From positions 113,675,436-113,739,435 of the forward strand of contig CM041292.1 in assembly GCA_023052935.1 (NCBI GenBank): a DNA stretch of 64,000 nt, given 5' to 3'. Position numbers and translations under genes: made by a program. Below the pieces are notes generated by a model. That model worked only from the letters and a program-made list of their open reading frames with translations. It searched no databases and was not told the DNA's origin. Each line of letters starts with the position of its first letter. Positions within the stretch are counted from its first letter, which is position 1. Shown piece by piece: positions 1 through 38,335 of the stretch. This stretch comes from Piezodorus guildinii. Its lineage: Eukaryota; Arthropoda; Insecta; Hemiptera; Pentatomidae.

Positions 1-120
1 AATTTACAATGCTTATGAAAAGTATGAAATGAAATGCATAAATGTTTAAATACGATGCATAATAAGATATAGTAAATAATTGTTTTTGTCTGTTTTATTT
101 ACTGATTTTTTATTGAAATT

Positions 121-2985
121 TGCTAATTAATCAGGGTTATTTGAGAACTGGATAGACAAAAAGAGTTTGAACAAATGGGATTTGAAGGTCGGAAAGTTTT
201 GGAGTGACGGATATGAGAAGGAATAGGATTCCATAAGGACGAGGATCGGATAAGAAAAGATCTGTCGAAAGCTGTGGTTTAATGAGGCGTTATATACAGG
301 TCCGAAGGTCACAAACGAGTGTTACAGGTGTGGATGGAGGATTTCAATGAAAATGTATCTGAGATATATGATGGACGTTGGGATCGGAGAACTTGGTAAA
401 GAAAAGATGCCAGGAAGTACTTAGAATTAGAATGGTAGGAAGGATAAAGCCACTTTAACTCATCGTAGAATCGGGTTATAGAGGTGTCTCAGGATATTCC
501 AAAGATGAAACTTATCAGGCAGTTAAATAATCGTTTTAGTTTTGCTTCAAGATCCCCAGAGACACCTCCATACACTGCACAACAAAGTCAAAGTGGGGGA
601 ATATTAATGAACAAACCAAGAGCCTACGGGTTTCAAATGGAAGAAAGTGACGGTGGTAATTAAGGAGTTTCAAGATGGAAATGGTGCGTCAGGAAATTTC
701 GAAAACATGGACTTTCCAGGAAAGAGATTGTTTGACACTTACTCCAAGGTTTTTGACGGTTTGGTGGAACTTTATAGGTTGATTATTTAAAAATAGTGTT
801 GGGATTAGGGAAAGGGTTTTGAGGAGTGGATTGGAACCTATTACTATCACTTTAGTTTTCCCAGCATTTAACTTTAGCTAGTTGTCAGCTGCCCAACAAC
901 TAATTCGGTTTAAGTCTTCTTGAAGCTTTTCTGTTGCTAGTATTAGGTCCGACAGAGGGAAGGAGAGGTAAATATGGAGGTCATCCGCATACATATGGTA
1001 TTGGGAGTGATGGATATGGAAGGGAAGGTCGTTTATGTAGGTAGCAAAGAGGTTAAGAGATAGTGATGATCCCTGAGGAACACCACATGACAGAGGCAGA
1101 GTCCTGGAAGGAGGTTGGTCTAGAACAACCACATACTGTGAGCGATCGGAGACAAAAGACTTAAACCAGTGCAGAGCACTATTGGATAAAGGAAGGTTTC
1201 GTAGTTTGGTAAGAAGGATTGTATGGTCAACTGTATCAAATGCCTTGGTAAAATCTAGCAAGACAAGAATTGTAAGTTTTTTATGTTCTATTGCAAATTG
1301 TAGGTCATGAGCTATTTTTAGGAGAGCGGATTGCGTTGAGTGACCAGGTCGGAAGCAGGATTGGAGAGGATTGATAAGGGAACGTTCTTCCAGGAAATTC
1401 AATAATTGCTTTTGTACAATAACTTCTAGTGGTTTGGAAAGATAAGAAAGAAGGGAAATAGGGCGGAAGTCAGACGGTGTGGTAGGATTTGGGATCTTAT
1501 TAAGTTGTCTAACTAAAGCGGTTTTCCAAGAAGCAGGGAATATGGAATTTTGCAAGGAAAAATTGTAAATGTGATATAAAACTGGTATAAGGACTGGAAG
1601 ACAGGATTTTGTTAGTTTAACTGGAATGCTGTCAGGTCCATAATCGTTTGTATGGGATATAAGGATGGCTGTTAATAATTCGTCATGGGAAATATGGGTA
1701 GGTAAAGAAGAAACTTTCAGGATTAAAACTGTGGTGTTCAATATTGGTAGTGGATGATGGGTCAGGAGATAAGGATACGAAATGCTTGTTGAGATCATTT
1801 GGTGGGACAGGAATGGAATAGCAGTTATTGGATTCTGGAAAAGATAATTTTTGGAGGATTTTTCCATTTGGTTTTAGGATCTGGAGCATTGGACAAGGCA
1901 CTGTGGATATACAGGGATTTCCCACATCGCACTGCGTCCTGGGTTCTGTTCCGAAGTTGCTTAAAACTAGCATAGTCATCTGGAAAGCGAGTGCGGCGAA
2001 ATTTACGTCTAGCTGCTTCTCTTCTTTTCATTAGATCCTTTAGTTCAGGAGTCAGCCAAGGAGCAGTGAGACGGCATAAGATTCGGGTTTTAAGAGGAGC
2101 ATGGGTGTCAAGTATGGTTTTTAGGTTTAGGTGAGAGTGGAAATCATAGGGTCGATTGAATTGTAGGAGTATACAGTATCCCAATGGAGTTTTTCGAGAT
2201 CGGTTTGAAGGGATTCGTAGCAAAGGAGGTCCAAACTACAATAGGTGATTACTTTAGGAGTGAAGGATTTTATGGGTCGGTCGTATGAAATCTTTATGAG
2301 ATCATGTGATGAAAGAAACGGTACCGGGTGCTGAGAGGATGAAAGGACCTTTACAGAGGAATCAGTTATGTGAAGATCCAGTCAGGAGTCGGAGCATTGC
2401 GTATGATGGGTTGGGAAGTATGGAACTAGATATAGATTTAGGGAAAACAGTAGGTTTACCAGGAAGGATTTATCGTGAGATTCAGAAAACATATTAGCAT
2501 TGAAATCTCTGGAGATGATGATGTTGGAGTACTTAGAAACAAATTGGACTATGGAGGATTCAAAAAGGGTATCGAATGGAACATGAGGAGTTCGATAAAC
2601 AATGGCATACAGGAGAAGAGATGCGAGAGTAGAGATTTCCACAAACAGGTATTCAATATGAGGATGATCAGGAGAAGAGGACTGGAGAAGGATTTTTGCC
2701 TTGAGACTATCATGTATCAGCCCCACTCCACCACTCCTGTGATCAGATCTATCGTGGTGAAGGAAGGAATAATTGGTGAGGAATACATGGGAGGAAGGAA
2801 TAAAAGGTTTTAACCAAGTTTCAGATACTGCTATGATGTGGTAAAAATTGTTGAGGAATATTTTTGAAATTCATCATAGTGGGCAATCAGGGATTGTGCA
2901 TTAATGTGACATGAGGTGAGAATGTTAACTGTGGAGGCGGGAATGAGAATAACAGTGAAAGGGTTCGGAAGTTAGAAGGTAAGTT
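121..2985 (-). mobile_element. Degenerate CR1/L2-group LINE, copy 1 (endonuclease + reverse transcriptase)
   Basis: A non-LTR retrotransposon relic read on the minus strand. From the right, an apurinic-like endonuclease start is visible near 2960-2820 (motifs HINAQSL, AVSETWL). It is followed by GGVGL near 2735 and by VYRTPHVPFD with a broken ISRDFNAN around 2600-2500. Reverse transcriptase follows at about 1700-880: FRPISLLSYLSKPLEVIV, LDFTKAFDTVDH, GVPQGSSLS and the catalytic YADD are all legible over roughly 270 residues. The linker and endonuclease lie in several frames (2382-2726, 1825-2223) and are joined only through frameshifts, so the element is dead. The motif set fits the CR1/L2 side of the Jockey superfamily; no RNase H domain is seen. 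A second copy of the 3' half lies at 26.1-27.7 kb in the same orientation. The 3' end and any target duplication are not resolved. Confidence 0.8.
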
Positions 2986-2999
2986 ATTGCAATTTCTTA

Positions 3000-4720
3000 A
3001 GGTATACATCATTTCAAAATCATACACAGTGTAGACATACAGCAAAACATGATAAAATATAAAGCAAAGAAAAATTGGTAATTTAAAAGAAAATATAAAT
3101 TTATACTAAACCTTTTAGAAAACAAATAAAATACTGGCATATGAGACATATTCATAACAATTATGAAAATAATAAAAAATAAAATAAAATAAATAGGATA
3201 TAGCAATTAGAAGAATGTGGATATAAAAATATTCTGACGAAAATTTGTTAATTTTAAAAGAAAATATAATTTTAGACTAAACCTTGTCAAAGAAAAAAAA
3301 AAATAATAATAATAATAATAAATACATACAGATAGTACATATAGATAACCATTATAAAGATAGAAAGTAAATAGCATATAGTAATAAGAAGAATGTGGAT
3401 ATAAAATAAAAATATCCCAAAGGAAATTTGATAATTTTAAAAGAAAATATAAATTTAGGCTAAGTTTTAGGAGAAAAAAATAAAATGAAATAAATACAGA
3501 CAGATAGATCATAGAGATAACGATTATAAAAGTGGAAAAAAAAAGTAAATAACGTATTCAAGTTAAAATAATGTGGATATAAAATGGAAATATTCCAAAG
3601 AAAAATTGATAACATGAGATTTAAATATTGATAGGCTAATTGATTTAGAAAATAAAATATAGACATATAGATGCTGATAAAAAAGATTAAATAAAAAGTA
3701 AACAGAATATTAAAATAAGAAGAATGTGGATATAAAATAAAAATATCCCAAAGAAAACTTGATAATTTTAAAAGAAAATATAAATTTGGACTAAGTTTTA
3801 GGAGAAAAAATAAAGAATAAAATGAAATAAATACAGACAGATAGAACATATAGGTAACGATTATAAAGGTGAAAAGAAAGTATGTAAAATATTCATGTTA
3901 AAATAATGCGGATATAAAATAGAAATATTCCAAAGTAAAATTGATAACTTGAAAGGTAAATATAAGTATAGGCTGAAAGAATTAGAAAAAATAAAATAAA
4001 ATATAGACATATGATAAAGGTTAAATAAAAAGTAAGTAGAATATAAAAAAAAAAGGTTGTGAACGTAAAATAAAAATATACCGAAGAGAAATTGATAGTT
4101 TTAAAGAAAAATATAGGTTCAGACTAAATGTTTCAAAATAAAATAAAATACATACAGAAAAAACATATAAATACTGACTGTTCAAGCCTAAATTAACAAT
4201 TGATTATAATTTTATTTATATTTATCAAGAGAACAGATGTTCTTTTGTTTTGTATATGCGTGGGTTTTATTATTGTTAAAAACATATGTTACTTAGTGTC
4301 AGTGTGAACTATTGTTGTGAGTTGTTTTTAAAGAGAGAAAAACAATATCCCACCTTTCTTTTTTGTGAAATAATACTGTGTTCAAGAAATTGATCCTATT
4401 GTGTGAAGCCGAAGTATAGAAATAAACCAGGTGGTAAATTTTCACCTTTTTTCTCCATTCTTATTTTAGCCACCCAACAGACTTACGGGGAAAGGTTTGT
4501 TTTTCAATTTAGAAAAGCCCCTTGCCCCAACACTGACTATAAAGATGAAAAAAAAAAAATTGAATATAAGAATGAAAATAATGCGGATATAAACTGAAAA
4601 TGTTCCAAAACAGCAAACTAAAATTTATGACTTTTATAGAGCGAAAGAAAATAATAAATCTTTTAAAAACAAAAAATAGAAAAAAAGACAAACAAAATAT
4701 TGGTAACTTAAACTAAATTT
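3000..4720. repeat. Tandem satellite of about 150-180-bp AT-rich units
   Basis: Units share a core reading roughly AATGTGGATATAAAATAAAA, starting near 3216, 3392, 3573, 3725, 3907, 4053 (diverged) and 4582. Spacing alternates around 150 and 180 bp. Each core is followed by a stretch like TTGATAATTTTAAAAGAAA and then A-rich sequence with short CAGACAGATAG-type words. Reading frames over this region on the minus strand are low-complexity Phe/Tyr/Leu translations of the repeat, not genes. The array is split between the sixth and last unit by the solo LTR at 4179-4532. Confidence 0.75.
4179..4532 (+). mobile_element. Solo LTR (354 bp) with 5-bp target duplication
   Basis: The segment begins TGTTCAAGCC and ends CCCCAACA, the TG...CA termini of LTR retrotransposons. 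It is flanked by identical 5-bp repeats CTGAC at 4174-4178 and 4533-4537. An AATAAA polyadenylation signal sits near 4421. No internal region (primer-binding site, gag or pol) adjoins it, so this is the scar of LTR-LTR recombination. Size and 5-bp duplication fit Copia, BEL or Gypsy; the superfamily cannot be decided. It lies inside the satellite array. Confidence 0.75.
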
Positions 4721-4754
4721 TCAGATAAAAACATCTAAGTCGGATGATTTATTT

Positions 4755-5610
4755 ATAATTACAGCTGGGCAACCATCCGACTTCCGGCATCTGACCCTAC
4801 CCCAACTAAACCACACATACTTAATATTGGCTGACACCTTTTTCTGTCTGGCCAGCCAGTAGAAGTGTCTGTCATTGCCTCACTGACGTAGACGGGATGA
4901 CTGTTCTTTTCTAACCATCCGAGGTGGCGCGTAGAAAAGTCTCTTTTCACTTTTCGCTGCCTGACCAATTCATCTTTCACCGTCCGTCTGATGAAACGAG
5001 CAATGATGGTCCCCGGGGTCCCAGATTCCTTGGGCCTCAGACGTACCGCGTGGTCCAGGTCTCCAGGGCTGAGCTGGACGCCCAGGCCCGCGCCGTTCCC
5101 ACTACGGTCTCACCCGGCCTTTCCGGTATACCTCTAATTTCGATTGTGTTGTTCAACTGGCTTTGTTCAGCTCTATTTACACGTCCTTTAGAGTGACTAT
5201 TTTTTCTTTCAATGTATGGTTTTCTAATGTCAGTTTTTCGATCTGATTTTTTTGATTTTCCAGAAGGCCTTCAATTTTTTGCAATCTTTCCATATTTTGA
5301 AAAGATAATTCTGAATGTTTTTCAAGCGTTTCCTTTATATCTTTTAGTTCGTCGATAGCATAAAGCTTGGCTTTCATTCCCTTAACTTCTTCCATCAGCG
5401 CTCTCAGCAGGTCGATCACAGAACTAGACTCCATGTCTGGTGATGACGACTCACAGTCAGTGCAGACTCATTTTTTGAATCCCTCTTGGTCAGCAGATTA
5501 TATTTTCATACATTTGGTGTGAAATACGTTTTGACAAATCGTACACTCCAAACGTAAGTTGTCGTCTTGGCCGGCTAATTTGTTGCATATCTTGCAATTG
5601 ACCATTTTGA
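4755..5610 (-). pseudogene. LINE ORF1 relic with PHD-like zinc finger and coiled coil
   Basis: On the minus strand from 5604 a start MVNCKICNKLAG opens a cysteine-rich finger (C-x2-C, later LECTICQNVFHTKC, then CTDC), resembling the PHD-type finger in ORF1 of several LINE families. Two in-frame stops interrupt it. From 5434 to 5177 an 85-residue open stretch is a Lys/Glu/Leu-rich coiled coil. A frameshifted continuation (about 5150-4760) holds EIRGIPE, then IARFIRRTVKDELVRQRK and STRHLGW, the usual ORF1 RNA-binding-like segment. GC content is higher than the surroundings between 4980 and 5130. No reverse transcriptase is attached. It is not an exon of the UBTF-like gene: it has stops and no matching splice phases. 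Confidence 0.65.
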
Positions 5611-5639
5611 TTAATTATATTATAAGTTTTACGTAATAT

Positions 5640-5967
5640 AATAATAGAATATTGACCATAATCATAATATTAATAAGCTTTGTATTTACGTAAAGCCTGT
5701 TAGTATTAGCACCAGTAAACAGACTATCCCCACAACTACTGCACAATAGCTCTGTCTTTGTTAACACTTTAAAAGTTTTTTTAGCTATATCTATATATAA
5801 TAGTTACTATAGATAATTATAGTGTTACCTGATTTAGGTAGTCAATATTTACGGAGAAATTTCACTAAAAACGTCAAATATGTTCTGTTGAAATAAACAA
5901 AATAACGGGAGACACAAAACTTAGATCCTTATTCCACCAGAGATACTCTAAGACTGATATATATATA
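5640..5967. other. AT-rich sequence between LINE relic and mariner
   Basis: No reading frame, repeat terminus or RNA gene is recognised here. It ends in a TATATA run that contains the TA target site of the mariner element. Confidence 0.5.
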
Positions 5968-6877
5968 TTGGGTTGTGTCACATGAAATGTCCGTTTTCAA
6001 GGTAAAGGATTTTTATTAAAAATACGATATGAAAACAAGATAATTTTATTCGAAGTATTTACCTTCTTTTTCTACACATTTTTCCCAACGTGACACCAAC
6101 TTTTTTATCCCCGAACTGAAAAACTCTGAGCTTTGAAGTGAAACAAAATCTGAAAACGCACTTTTCACTTGATCATCATTTTCAAAAAGTTTTCCTTTGA
6201 CAAAGTTGTCTAAATTCCTGAACAGGTGGTAATCTGTTGGAGACAAGTCGGGAGAATATGGTGGGTGCGGAAGAACTTCGTAGCTCAGTTCTTTAAATTT
6301 TTGCACAGTATGTTTTGAATCATGCTGCTGAATGAGATCATGAGGTACCCATGTATCGAGCTTTTTTACTTTACCAATACACTTTAAATGTCTGGAAACG
6401 GTAGATGCACTTGCATTTAGTTGTGCTAAGAGTCCTTTAACTGTTTGGTAGGGGTTTCCTTCTAGTGTATGTTTGAGGACATTGTTGTCTATCACGGATG
6501 GAGGTCTTCCTCAGGGCAAGTTTTCTAAGTCGGTATCCCCAGTTGAAAACTTAGCAAACCAACGAATGGTCCGTTCATTAACACTCTCTTCCCCAAACGC
6601 CTTGCAAATATTTTTAGCGACCTCAGCTGCTGAATGGCCGAGTTTAAACTCGTACAAAAATATTACTCGAAAATTGCGTGTTTCCATGTTCATATTTGGA
6701 GGTATACTAAAAAGTGGGTAATTGATTGGGAAGCTAATGTTTATAATACAAAGGTAGAGGAATAGTAACTGTTTACTTTAAATATGTAAACATTCAGAAG
6801 AAAACAACAGAGACCTGCAAAATCCTTTATGTATTTCAGAAACATATAAAACGGGCATTTCATGTGAAACAATCCAA
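5968..6877 (-). mobile_element. mariner element, internally deleted, TA-flanked (copy 1)
   Basis: A 910-bp element flanked by TA. Its ends are inverted repeats of about 30 bp: left TTGGGTTGTGTCACATGAAA, and the right end read inward TTGGATTGTTTCACATGAAA. The transposase is on the minus strand, from the ATG near 6693 to 6046. It has the paired helix-turn-helix N-terminus (METRNFRVIFLYEF, GRPPS) and the C-terminal half of the catalytic core (QQHDSKH, then HPPYSPDLSPTDYHLFRNL, the D-34-D spacing). About 110-120 residues that should carry the first catalytic Asp are missing between WVPHDL and QQHD. A stop replaces one residue before GRPPS and a frame change lies nearby. It is therefore incapable of encoding transposase. 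Confidence 0.9.
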
Positions 6878-6976
6878 TATATATATATATTTAATATATA
6901 TATATATTAAAAAAGTTAATTTATCAATTTAAAAAATCTTTTAAAGCGATTGATTAATTATATTCATACAACAAAC

Positions 6977-34265
<27,289 letters not shown>

Positions 34266-34465
34266 CACGATATAATCAACTATGAAATAGAAATATGGAA
34301 AACTAACATATCTTTAATTCTTAAAATGTTTACTAAATAAAAAGTAGTATGTTTTATACACTTACTCTAGCGTATTCCACCGAGAAAGGTGTATAGAATA
34401 CTAGTCAATATAATCCAAATACAAAACAAAAAACAGTAAACAAACCTGATAGAACCTTTACTCAC

Positions 34466-34560
34466 AGCACGGGCTTCTTACGGGCGAAAATGGCGACGAA
34501 TGAATGCTGTACTCCCCAGTGATAGGATGCACATTTGCCCGGGTAGAAATCGTGCAATAA
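34466..34560 (-). promoter_or_regulatory. UBTF: Probable UBTF-like 5' UTR exon and promoter zone
   Basis: A strong minus-strand donor (GCT|GTGAGT) ends at 34466. The acceptor at 34280-34281 (TTTCTATTTCATAG) lies just before the start codon exon, implying a 186-nt first intron. The exon is GC-richer than its surroundings. The plus strand reads AAAATGGCGAC at 34486-34496, which resembles a YY1-type AAGATGGCGGC site. The transcription start is not visible, so the right limit is arbitrary. An ATG at 34534 would open an 18-codon upstream ORF ending at 34478 if transcription starts further right. Confidence 0.5.
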
Positions 34561-35584
34561 TTTGAATGAACTTGTACCGAACAAAAAGATAATTAACAAC
34601 TTTAACATGAATCATATTTAATATATGATTTTATTGTTTAAATCCAGTATTTAGGCTGTCCTTTCTAGATTTTCTTTGAAACGCGAGAAAAATAAATTAA
34701 ACATAAATTTCTTAAAGATTTATTTTCTTCAATTAACAAATCTTAAGAAACCTATGAGGCTTCTGTAAATGACTCATTAATAGCTACGGTGGCAATAAAG
34801 TAATTGAAGAGAAAATATATTTTATTTTAAATTCAAATGTAAGAAGAGCCAAATCTTAATCATTGTAGCCAACGAAATCGTTAAAAAAATAATAATGGAA
34901 GTTTTAATTAAAATAAATAAAGTTATAATTTAAATCTTTCCAGCGAATGAAAAATTGTCAATAAGTATTTATTCAAGAAGATACAGGCAAAATTTACATA
35001 AGTTTTAGGTAATGAATTTGATGCGATTCTTTGACTATTTATGAATTACTGACACCGTTAATCCGATGAGAAAATACCGCCTATGTTCAAATAATATGTG
35101 TAATTTTTCTAAGATCCGATATCAAAACTTTTAGTACTCTTAACATTTTAGTGGAGTGCCATGGCCAAAAAATGTAAAAACCTCGGAACCTGGTTCCAAT
35201 GAATGGATTTTAGTGAATTATTTTTTATTGGTTTCTTAAAAGCATTAATAAAGAAGTTTACCTATCGAAATTTGCCAATCTAAATTGCATTAATTGTTTA
35301 TAACAATTAATGAAAAAATTATAATAGTAACATTGAAAACCAACTTTCGAGTAAAGATTTTCATGTAATATATAATAATAATATTTGTATATTCATTTTT
35401 TTAGATTAAAATAATTTTTTTTAAAATGTTGATAATAAGTTGAGTTGCTCACAATGGTATACATAGAACTTAAAATTCTGAAGAAAGATAAAGTATTCTT
35501 TATAAATAAATAAATTAAGTGATTTTTTAATCTTACATTACATGAGAAATACAAATGGCCTTATTTATATTATCACCAAGAATT
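34561..35584. other. Intergenic DNA upstream of the UBTF-like gene
   Basis: AT-rich, no long frame and no recognisable repeat ends. Any distal promoter element of the UBTF-like gene would lie here but is not evident. Confidence 0.4.
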
Positions 35585-36060
35585 TGGTTATATGTGATGG
35601 ATTAGTGAAACTGTTGCCATTGCATTTTGAGCAAGCTACAGTGCAACTTAATTCACATTTCCTGTACATTTTTTGTGGTACTTTGCCATTTGCTGATTTC
35701 AGAAAATCAATTTCTTGATCTGTTGGTAAAAATGCAGTCAATAAAACTTAAACATCTTCGTCCTCAGAAACTGCAACTTTTCCATATTGTTAATAGGAAT
35801 GATCATCATCGACATTTGTTTTACTTGTAAAAGCCAACAAAGGAATAATTTTGTCTTTACTCGATAACTTTACTTCTTTCAAATTATTAAGAAAGTCCAG
35901 ATTCCAATTACTCATTCGATTAGCTATTCGATATGCTACAAAATCACACATATACCATTTGAATCTGACCCATAGCCTAGACGTTTGATTTTTTATGTAA
36001 ATTGTTTTCAAAGATTGTATTGAATTTTCGAAAGCCTGAATTTTCAAAGATTTCTCTGTT
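35585..36060 (-). pseudogene. Decayed coding sequence with Cys-rich end, probably transposon-derived
   Basis: Minus frame 36047-35790 codes for 85 residues (CDFVAYRIANRMSNWNL ... KDKIIPLLAFTSKTNVDDD) and then a stop. The same frame continues past two stops into TAFLPTDQEIDFLKSAN and KCELSCTVACSKCNGNS (C-x3-C-x3-C-x2-C) before the final stop. The Cys-rich C-terminus and in-frame stops suggest a dead transposase or retroelement protein. I do not recognise the family. Confidence 0.4.
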
Positions 36061-36084
36061 TCTTTTTATTTTACGGCTAATCGG

Positions 36085-36150
36085 ATGATGCTATACGGTG
36101 CATAACTAAGGATCTTTTACTCCCATTAAAAACATGCAAATAACATGGAG
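36085..36150 (-). repeat. SINE body fragment
   Basis: On the minus strand TTTTTAATGGGAGTAAAAG then ATCCTTAGTTATGCACC matches the body of the SINE at 37.5 kb (TTTTTAATGGGAGTACAAAA, ATCCTTAGTTGTACTG). A similar scrap lies at about 60274-60306 on the plus strand. Confidence 0.45.
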
Positions 36151-36539
36151 CAACTAACATAATAGCCAAAATAACATAATAGCCAATGACATTAAATAAC
36201 ATGCAGCCCTAAAACATGGAGATAATCAGGCCGTAACTGTTGAAGAGGCGGCAAATATCTTCGTAGAGGCTACTTACATCTGAGATGATAGTACTGAAGA
36301 TAATCACCTCCATCGGCTCTCTTGGTATTCTTCTGTAGAAGTAGGATCTACAGTGAGTCAAAGTATTCGGCATTCACTACCATACCATACTTTCCTAGCT
36401 TTTAACTTATTTTTTGTTTTCAAGGAGTTGTTAACCACTTTATAATGTTATAAGAAAGGTATTCAATAGTACAATCATACAAACAATACAATACAACAAT
36501 AATTTTATTTTTAACGTTAATTTATGAAAAAATTAAAAA

Positions 36540-36905
36540 TAGTGTATGTCAATGGTGTCAAAAGTATTCGGAATTACGCAGTTTCCTAATTATATTAATG
36601 TAGTAATCTATAAATAAACAACCAGTTGGTGAAAATTTATGTATGCCCTACTGGGCATTGACATTACTAATTAATTGATTGTTTGGTGTGAAATATTATC
36701 CCACTCAAGCACTTACTGTTTCTTGAGTCCATTTTTATTTTGAATACAGTATTTCCTGATTTTCCTTTTTAGTAGGACCCACAAATAGTTACTTAAATTC
36801 GAAAGAAATAATGGAAGAGAGATTTCGAGAACTTTTTGAAAATTTTGCAACTAATTCTGAATAGATGACGTTTTTATGTCCAGAATCATGGTCGCTCTGA
36901 TGTTA
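36540..36905 (-). repeat. Repeat family B, copy 1
   Basis: Inverse of 47190-47545: shared blocks include TTGATTGTTTGGTGTGAAAT, TCCTTTTTAGTAGGACCC and CCAGAATCATG(G)TCG. Presumably the end region of a DNA transposon; the transposase relic at 37.2-37.35 kb may belong to it. Confidence 0.55.
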
Positions 36906-37194
36906 AAAATTTAATTTATGCGTCATTTTTCTTCTGCTTTTAATTCTGGCTTTTTATACTTAAAAAATACACAAATATGTCAATAGTTCTGTCCATAAAT
37001 CCAATGTTGTTAAACTTTTTCAAAGAAAAACAGATCAATCATTAACCACTCAAGGTGTTTTACTATAGCATACTAAATTCTTTATTTGGCTACCCCCAAG
37101 CTATAATTTTTTCATTAGAACCATGTATTTTAGTGTGGGAGTTATCTGTAAACATTTTAATTTATCAACCTCCTCTTTAAAAAATGTTACAAAC

Positions 37195-37345
37195 ATTCAG
37201 CCTATTCTCTTATTGCCTTGACTCCTGAAAGACGTTTTCTGTACTTCTTGTACCATGTTTTTCTTTTGTTCATATTTTTTTAGAACTCGGTAAACAGTTG
37301 AAACACTTATTGTGTATCCAGAAAAAAGAATACCAGAAAAAAAAA
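37195..37345 (-). pseudogene. Helix-turn-helix transposase fragment
   Basis: The minus strand reads GYTISVSTVYRVLKKYEQKK then NMVQEVQKTSFRS, a helix-turn-helix of the Tc1/mariner or pogo kind. No catalytic domain follows. It sits 0.3 kb from family B repeat copy 1. Confidence 0.45.
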
Positions 37346-37533
37346 TAAGCTAAGGTTTACTCATTTGAGATATTGTTTTCTTATTTGATAAATAATCAGC
37401 CTTTCAGTTGTTACATTTAATATTTTTTTGGACACTCACTTTTTTTATATTAAATTTTATTATTATATTGTCTACACTATTCATAGCCATCCACATATTT
37501 TCATCAATTTCTTCAACATTACAACTATTTCTC

Positions 37534-37814
37534 AGGGGTTACCTGTAGCATGGTGGTTAGCATAACAGCCTCCTATGCCACAGGTCCCAGGTTCAAACCC
37601 GCAGGTGGCCATAGGATTTTTTAATGGGAGTACAAAATCCTTAGTTGTACTGTCCTTCAGAGGAGACGTTAAAAGGTGGTCCCTAGCCTGTGCGATGTCA
37701 GGTACTCGTTAAAGGTCCCTATCCTAATTAAACCTGAATATGCAAAATTTAGGACTTCCATGGTAGCATCCCACCGATTAGCCATAGTAGCATAAAGGGA
37801 CATTAAATAAACAA
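37534..37814 (+). mobile_element. tRNA-derived SINE (281 bp) with 13-bp target duplication
   Basis: The 5' part has a tRNA-like promoter: A box region TAGCATGGTGGTTAGCATAA (from about 37547) and B box GGTTCAAACCC (about 37590). It is flanked by ACAACTATTTCTC (37521-37533) and ACAACAATTTCTC (37815-37827), a 13-bp duplication with one mismatch. The body includes GGGAGTACAAAATCCTTAG. It does not fold as a full tRNA because the 3' acceptor strand is absent. Confidence 0.75.
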
Positions 37815-38109
37815 ACAACAATTTCTCTTTTGAAAATTATTCAAAGCCGTTGTCCAATCCAAGGTATTACTTTAGGGCCTTGCTTTTAAAAAATTCTTTC
37901 CAAAGTTGGGTTTATGTTACTTGATGAAGAAAAGAGTTGTTTAGAACATAAAATTATGTTGAAGATTAGTGAGAATATGAACATTTGAAACTATTAAATA
38001 ACAGGATATTACTTTTTCCGAATATTTTTAACATTGAATGATCTTGAAATTTTACATTATTCATGGGATATTTTTAAAAATAATAAAATTTTCTGTTATC
38101 TGGACAGTG

Positions 38110-38335
38110 ATTTTCCTTTATGGTGACCCTGGGGTATGGAGACCCTCCTAGGGCAGACCCAGCCTCAAAAAGCGGGTACCCATAAATATTGAGTAAAAAC
38201 CTGGTGGCTTAGCGTGATCAAGGCCTAATCACCTCATTGCACAGCCGTTGGCCTAGAAACAGTATGAATCTCTAGATGTACTGAGCCAAAGACCCTTCAT
38301 GGGTTGTAGTGGTTCAGGTTTTTTTTTTTTAGTAC
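38110..38335 (+). repeat. SINE family C body, T-rich tail
   Basis: TATGGAGACCCTCCTAGGG, GGGTACCCATAAATATT, GTGGCTTAGCGTGATCAAGG, AAGACCCTTCATGGGTTG and a terminal T12 run. The 54.37-54.53-kb segment matches the second half inverted, and the 52.6-52.8-kb SINE shares the first half (CCTCCTGGGACACACCCAGCC-like block, GGGTACC). The tRNA head is missing here. Confidence 0.55.

Noticed and set aside
3009..3849. Overlapping Phe/Tyr/Leu-rich minus frames that look like membrane proteins
   Set aside because: They are translations of the AT-rich satellite units and repeat with them; no start context or homology.
5004..5190. GC-rich plus frame as a candidate gene
   Set aside because: Antisense to the LINE ORF1 relic, whose motifs are recognisable on the minus strand.
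37541..37625. Possible tRNA gene (A and B box-like words)
   Set aside because: No 3' acceptor strand or complete cloverleaf; target duplications and body mark it as a SINE head. The same applies to the heads at 45.1 and 52.8 kb.
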